DNA of 40,850 nt from Planctomycetota bacterium (GTDB lineage Bacteria; Planctomycetota; PUPC01; JACPCR01), in the NCBI GenBank assembly GCA_016179685.1, contig JACPCR010000114.1, positions 1 to 40,850 on the forward strand, written 5' to 3'. The notes under the pieces were generated by a model. The model saw only the letters and a program-made list of their open reading frames with translations, was not told the DNA's origin and did not search any database. Position 1 is the stretch's first letter, and each line of letters starts with the position of its first letter. Below are positions 40,193-40,850 of this stretch, one piece after another. The position numbers and the translations under genes were made by a program.

Positions 40193-40850
40193 TGCGCTCC
40201 TCCCCGGAATAAACAGGTCAGAAATGGCAGTGGCCGAAGGCCGAGGCCATTTCTCGCTGCACCCTACGGGCTCGCGGATTTCAGAGCCAGGGTTGGCCCG
40301 GCTTCGAGGGCCCAGGCCTGGCGGGGAAACGGAAGCCTTCAAAAATTGCAACTCAATCTTAAAAAGTTTGTCGCCCCATGCGTCTCATGATGGCCACCCC
40401 ATAGCCATCGAACGGTTCATGCCCACTGTGGAGAAGGACTCCGTGGACCCCGACCCTACCGCGCGCGAGATCGCGAAGAGCCCGATTTTATTCTTGACGC
40501 GGCAAAGTCCAAATGATTGAATAATTGTCATCCGAATAAAGCAAGCGATGGGGTTGAGCGGGACGCCGATTCCGAATGAGAGCCCGAGTGGAGTCGAAGG
40601 AATGCGAATGAGCCTTCATAGCGGGCCAGGGCTGAAGAAATCTTCTACGCGGATGTGGAATGCGAGAAGCTTGGCGAGCTTCTTGCACACACACAATTAG
40701 TTCTACGGGCCGTATCTGCCCGACAGTGCCGGGGCGTCAGTCGCCTCAGGGGGGCGAAGCTATGGCCCGGAAGCCCTTGCCCCTGTCGAAACCATGAACT
40801 CGGGAGGTCATTCCATGGACCGAGTGGGCTGTGCTGACGATGCGAGGATA
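40193..40850. other. Right-edge region without a firm gene
   Basis: 658 bases upstream of the ABC ATPase gene. A 9-bp hairpin lies at 40220-40254 in its leader (AGAAATGGC and its complement). At the far end an ATG at 40815 follows CGGGAGGTC and stays open to the edge, so a rightward gene could begin here (12 codons visible, unidentified). No other gene or promoter can be supported. Confidence 0.4.

Noticed and set aside
40715..40815. Possible riboswitch (c-di-GMP-like GGGGGGCGAAGCTATGGCCC)
   Set aside because: A short resemblance to one GEMM motif half only; the GAAA tetraloop and the receptor are missing.

Overview
The window is GC-rich bacterial DNA with no rRNA, tRNA or CRISPR. Two Ser/Thr kinases and a HEAT-repeat protein carry N-terminal zinc ribbons, and there are two Gfo/Idh/MocA oxidoreductases, a PQQ-type beta-propeller and an SCO1-DUF420 fusion. 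Together these suggest a planctomycete-like (PVC) bacterium or a neighbouring candidate phylum. This is inference; no marker gene settles the phylum.

Layout. 1-905: a REP-like hairpin array abutting a nucleotidyltransferase/small-protein pair. 980-1270: a MITE-like element. 1309-4288: UvrD/PcrA helicase and a DUF4234-DUF2752 membrane pair. 4581-5966: zinc-ribbon Ser/Thr kinase. 5956-19340: a defence and toxin-antitoxin island of about 13 kb, all on the minus strand and tightly packed. 19493-30498: ordinary genes (PQQ propeller, YgfZ, two Gfo/Idh, TPR protein, SixA, TatA, SCO1-DUF420), with hairpins at many gene ends. 30692-40192: an ABC-2 permease and its probable ATPase, separated by an esterase, a second zinc-ribbon kinase and a HEAT protein on the plus strand, plus repeat arrays. 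40193-40850: little that can be called.

The island is the most unusual part. In transcription order it holds a PLD-SNF2 helicase, a DUF6883-DUF4926 pair, an Eco57I-type N6-adenine methylase, a second DUF6883-DUF4926 pair, then a PIN pair, HicAB, RelE-Phd, a TcmP remnant, two DUF433 genes, DUF5615, a gutted DUF5131 gene and a DprA-like gene. In front of the PIN pair, HicAB, RelE-Phd and the TcmP remnant sits a separate short copy of the methylase's last 38-48 codons (10510, 9697, 9147 and 8549). All four copies are in frame and end in a stop. In two of them, as in the full methylase, the stop overlaps the next gene's start by four bases. I read this as a fossil stack: successive methylase-plus-cassette units were laid down at the same 3' end and only the tails remain. 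The active-looking helicase and methylase carry three single-base frameshifts between them, while long genes elsewhere in the window are intact.

The window is also rich in structured repeats: GTAG-hairpin REP-like units as 32-bp and 61-bp arrays and a solo copy, a MITE-like family with AACTTCTCAATAAGTT ends, long hairpins whose base is a gene's stop codon, and an orphan Asn-rich fragment resembling the variable region of diversity-generating retroelement targets.
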